A DNA stretch of 6,403 bases from an uncultured Eubacteriales bacterium (GTDB lineage: Bacteria > Bacillota > Clostridia > Oscillospirales > Oscillospiraceae). A program made the position numbers and the translations under genes. The stretch covers positions 1-6,403 of the forward strand of contig URGI01000091.1 of NCBI GenBank assembly GCA_900547315.1, in the 5' to 3' direction. Shown here one piece after another: positions 5,751 to 6,403 of this stretch. Every line of letters starts with the position of its first letter. The first letter of the stretch is position 1. Under the pieces are notes generated by a model. The model was not told the DNA's origin. It saw nothing but the letters and a program-made list of their open reading frames with translations, and did no database searches.

Positions 5751-6403
5751 ATGAGAACTCGTATTTTGCCGAAGATGCTCAACAGCGAGGTCGAGGAATA
5801 TCTGCAGCATAACGACATCATCATTGTGCCGGTCGGCACGGTCGAGATGCACGGCGGCTTTCCACTGGACAGCGAGACCGTCATCAGCGAGGCATACGCC
5901 CTGCGGATGGCCGAGGCCTGTGACGGCCTTGTGCTGACCGGACTCCCGTATTTCTATGCCGGGGCGACCGCCTCGGGCCGCGGCACTGTGCAGGTCAGCG
6001 TGCGGCAGGGGATAGACTACCTGTCCGCCATCGCCCACAGTCTGCTGCGTCAGGGCTTCAAGCGGCAGATTTACATCAGCTTCCATGGCCCTGCCCACAT
6101 GACCTGCAGCCCCATGGTGCGGGATTTCTTTGATGAGACCGGCGTCCCCATCCTGTATATGGACCTGAGCCAGCAGCTAGGCAAACTGGCCAAGGATCTG
6201 TTCACCTCGATGGACTGTTTCCACGCCATCACAGTCGGGGCATACCAGATCATGGGCCGTTTGGAGGATATTCCGCTGACCACGGCGTATGCGGAGCCGA
6301 TGCAGCAGAGCTGTGCGCCGTTTAATGCCCTGTTCGTGCTTCCGTATCAGAGTGCAGCCATCGGTTATTGCTTTGCCCAACAGAGTGATCACATGCCGAC
6401 CAC
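5751..6403 (+). CDS. Creatininase-family (creatinine amidohydrolase-like) protein, 3' end missing
   Basis: The frame gives 217 codons and runs off the window with no stop; family members have about 240-270 residues. GGAGG at 5738-5742 lies 8 bases before the ATG. The N-terminal half follows the family plan: VPVGTVEMHGGFPLDSET (26-43) corresponds to the usual VGSxEQHGPHLPLGTDT, GRGTVQV (76-82) to the FPGTxSL block, and SLLRQGFKRQIYISFHG (97-113) to the strand ending in NGHGxN/E. These enzymes are metal-dependent hydrolases of cyclic or linear amides. E32 and H34 are kept. The next ligand, usually Asp, is Glu (E42) with one residue deleted before it; the NGHxxE/N motif is SFHGPAH (H112, H116); and the later HxGExET block reads HAITVGAYQ (158-166) without the usual Glu. 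Activity and substrate are therefore uncertain. It lies 63 bases after a GPH symporter, suggesting uptake and processing of one compound. Confidence 0.75.
   Translation, partial: MRTRILPKMLNSEVEEYLQHNDIIIVPVGTVEMHGGFPLDSETVISEAYALRMAEACDGLVLTGLPYFYAGATASGRGTVQVSVRQGIDYLSAIAHSLLRQGFKRQIYISFHGPAHMTCSPMVRDFFDETGVPILYMDLSQQLGKLAKDLFTSMDCFHAITVGAYQIMGRLEDIPLTTAYAEPMQQSCAPFNALFVLPYQSAAIGYCFAQQSDHMPT

Noticed and set aside
3621..6098. Very long - strand open frame of 825 codons opposite the transporter and creatininase genes
   Set aside because: It is antisense to clear protein families, spans the chimeric join, and is an implausible His/Asp/Gln-rich composition with no recognisable domain. Strong third-position G/C bias on the sense strand explains the lack of stops.
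76..6403. CRISPR array, tRNA or rRNA genes, insertion sequences, attachment sites
   Set aside because: Scanning by eye found no regularly spaced repeats, transposase-like frames, tRNA-like cloverleaf or terminal inverted repeats.

Overview
The window looks like a metagenomic or draft-assembly contig from a gut-type Firmicute (class Clostridia, probably Oscillospiraceae-like). This placement rests on a TmcAL/YlbM-type gene, strong AGGAGG ribosome binding sites, a clostridial-style lipoprotein signal and moderately high GC. All real genes are on the + strand. Bases 1-75 are not genomic: they are a poly-T run followed by an Illumina TruSeq P7/index adapter.

Left part (76-4650 approximately): a 44-base fragment leads into a complete tmcAL gene (tRNA-Met cytidine acetate ligase, 120-1328). 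A promoter-bearing intergenic stretch of about 150 bases follows. Next is the front of a branched-chain amino acid type (HAAT/Liv) ABC importer: substrate-binding lipoprotein (1478-2677), a hairpin that probably attenuates transcription, permease LivH (2780-3667) and permease LivM (from 3672). The ATPase genes livG and livF, normally next, are absent.

Right part (about 4650-6403): LivM runs in frame, without a stop, into the C-terminal three quarters of an MFS_2/GPH (MelB-like) cation symporter that lacks its first three helices (to 5687). After a hairpin comes a creatininase-like amidohydrolase with a divergent metal site (5751 to the window end, partial). Isoleucine codon use changes at the join: ATA is 10 of 30 Ile codons in the LivM part and 0 of about 34 in the symporter part. 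This, the missing livGF and the adapter at the contig edge make an assembly chimera of two loci or genomes the leading explanation. A genuine deletion or recombination fusion is the alternative.

Taken at face value, the left half does tRNA wobble modification plus amino-acid-type solute uptake. The right half pairs an ion-coupled symporter with a cytosolic amidohydrolase-fold protein that might process its substrate. No convincing new biological system is visible. The notable items are the fused transporter ORF, the degenerate creatininase metal site, and the sequencing artefact.
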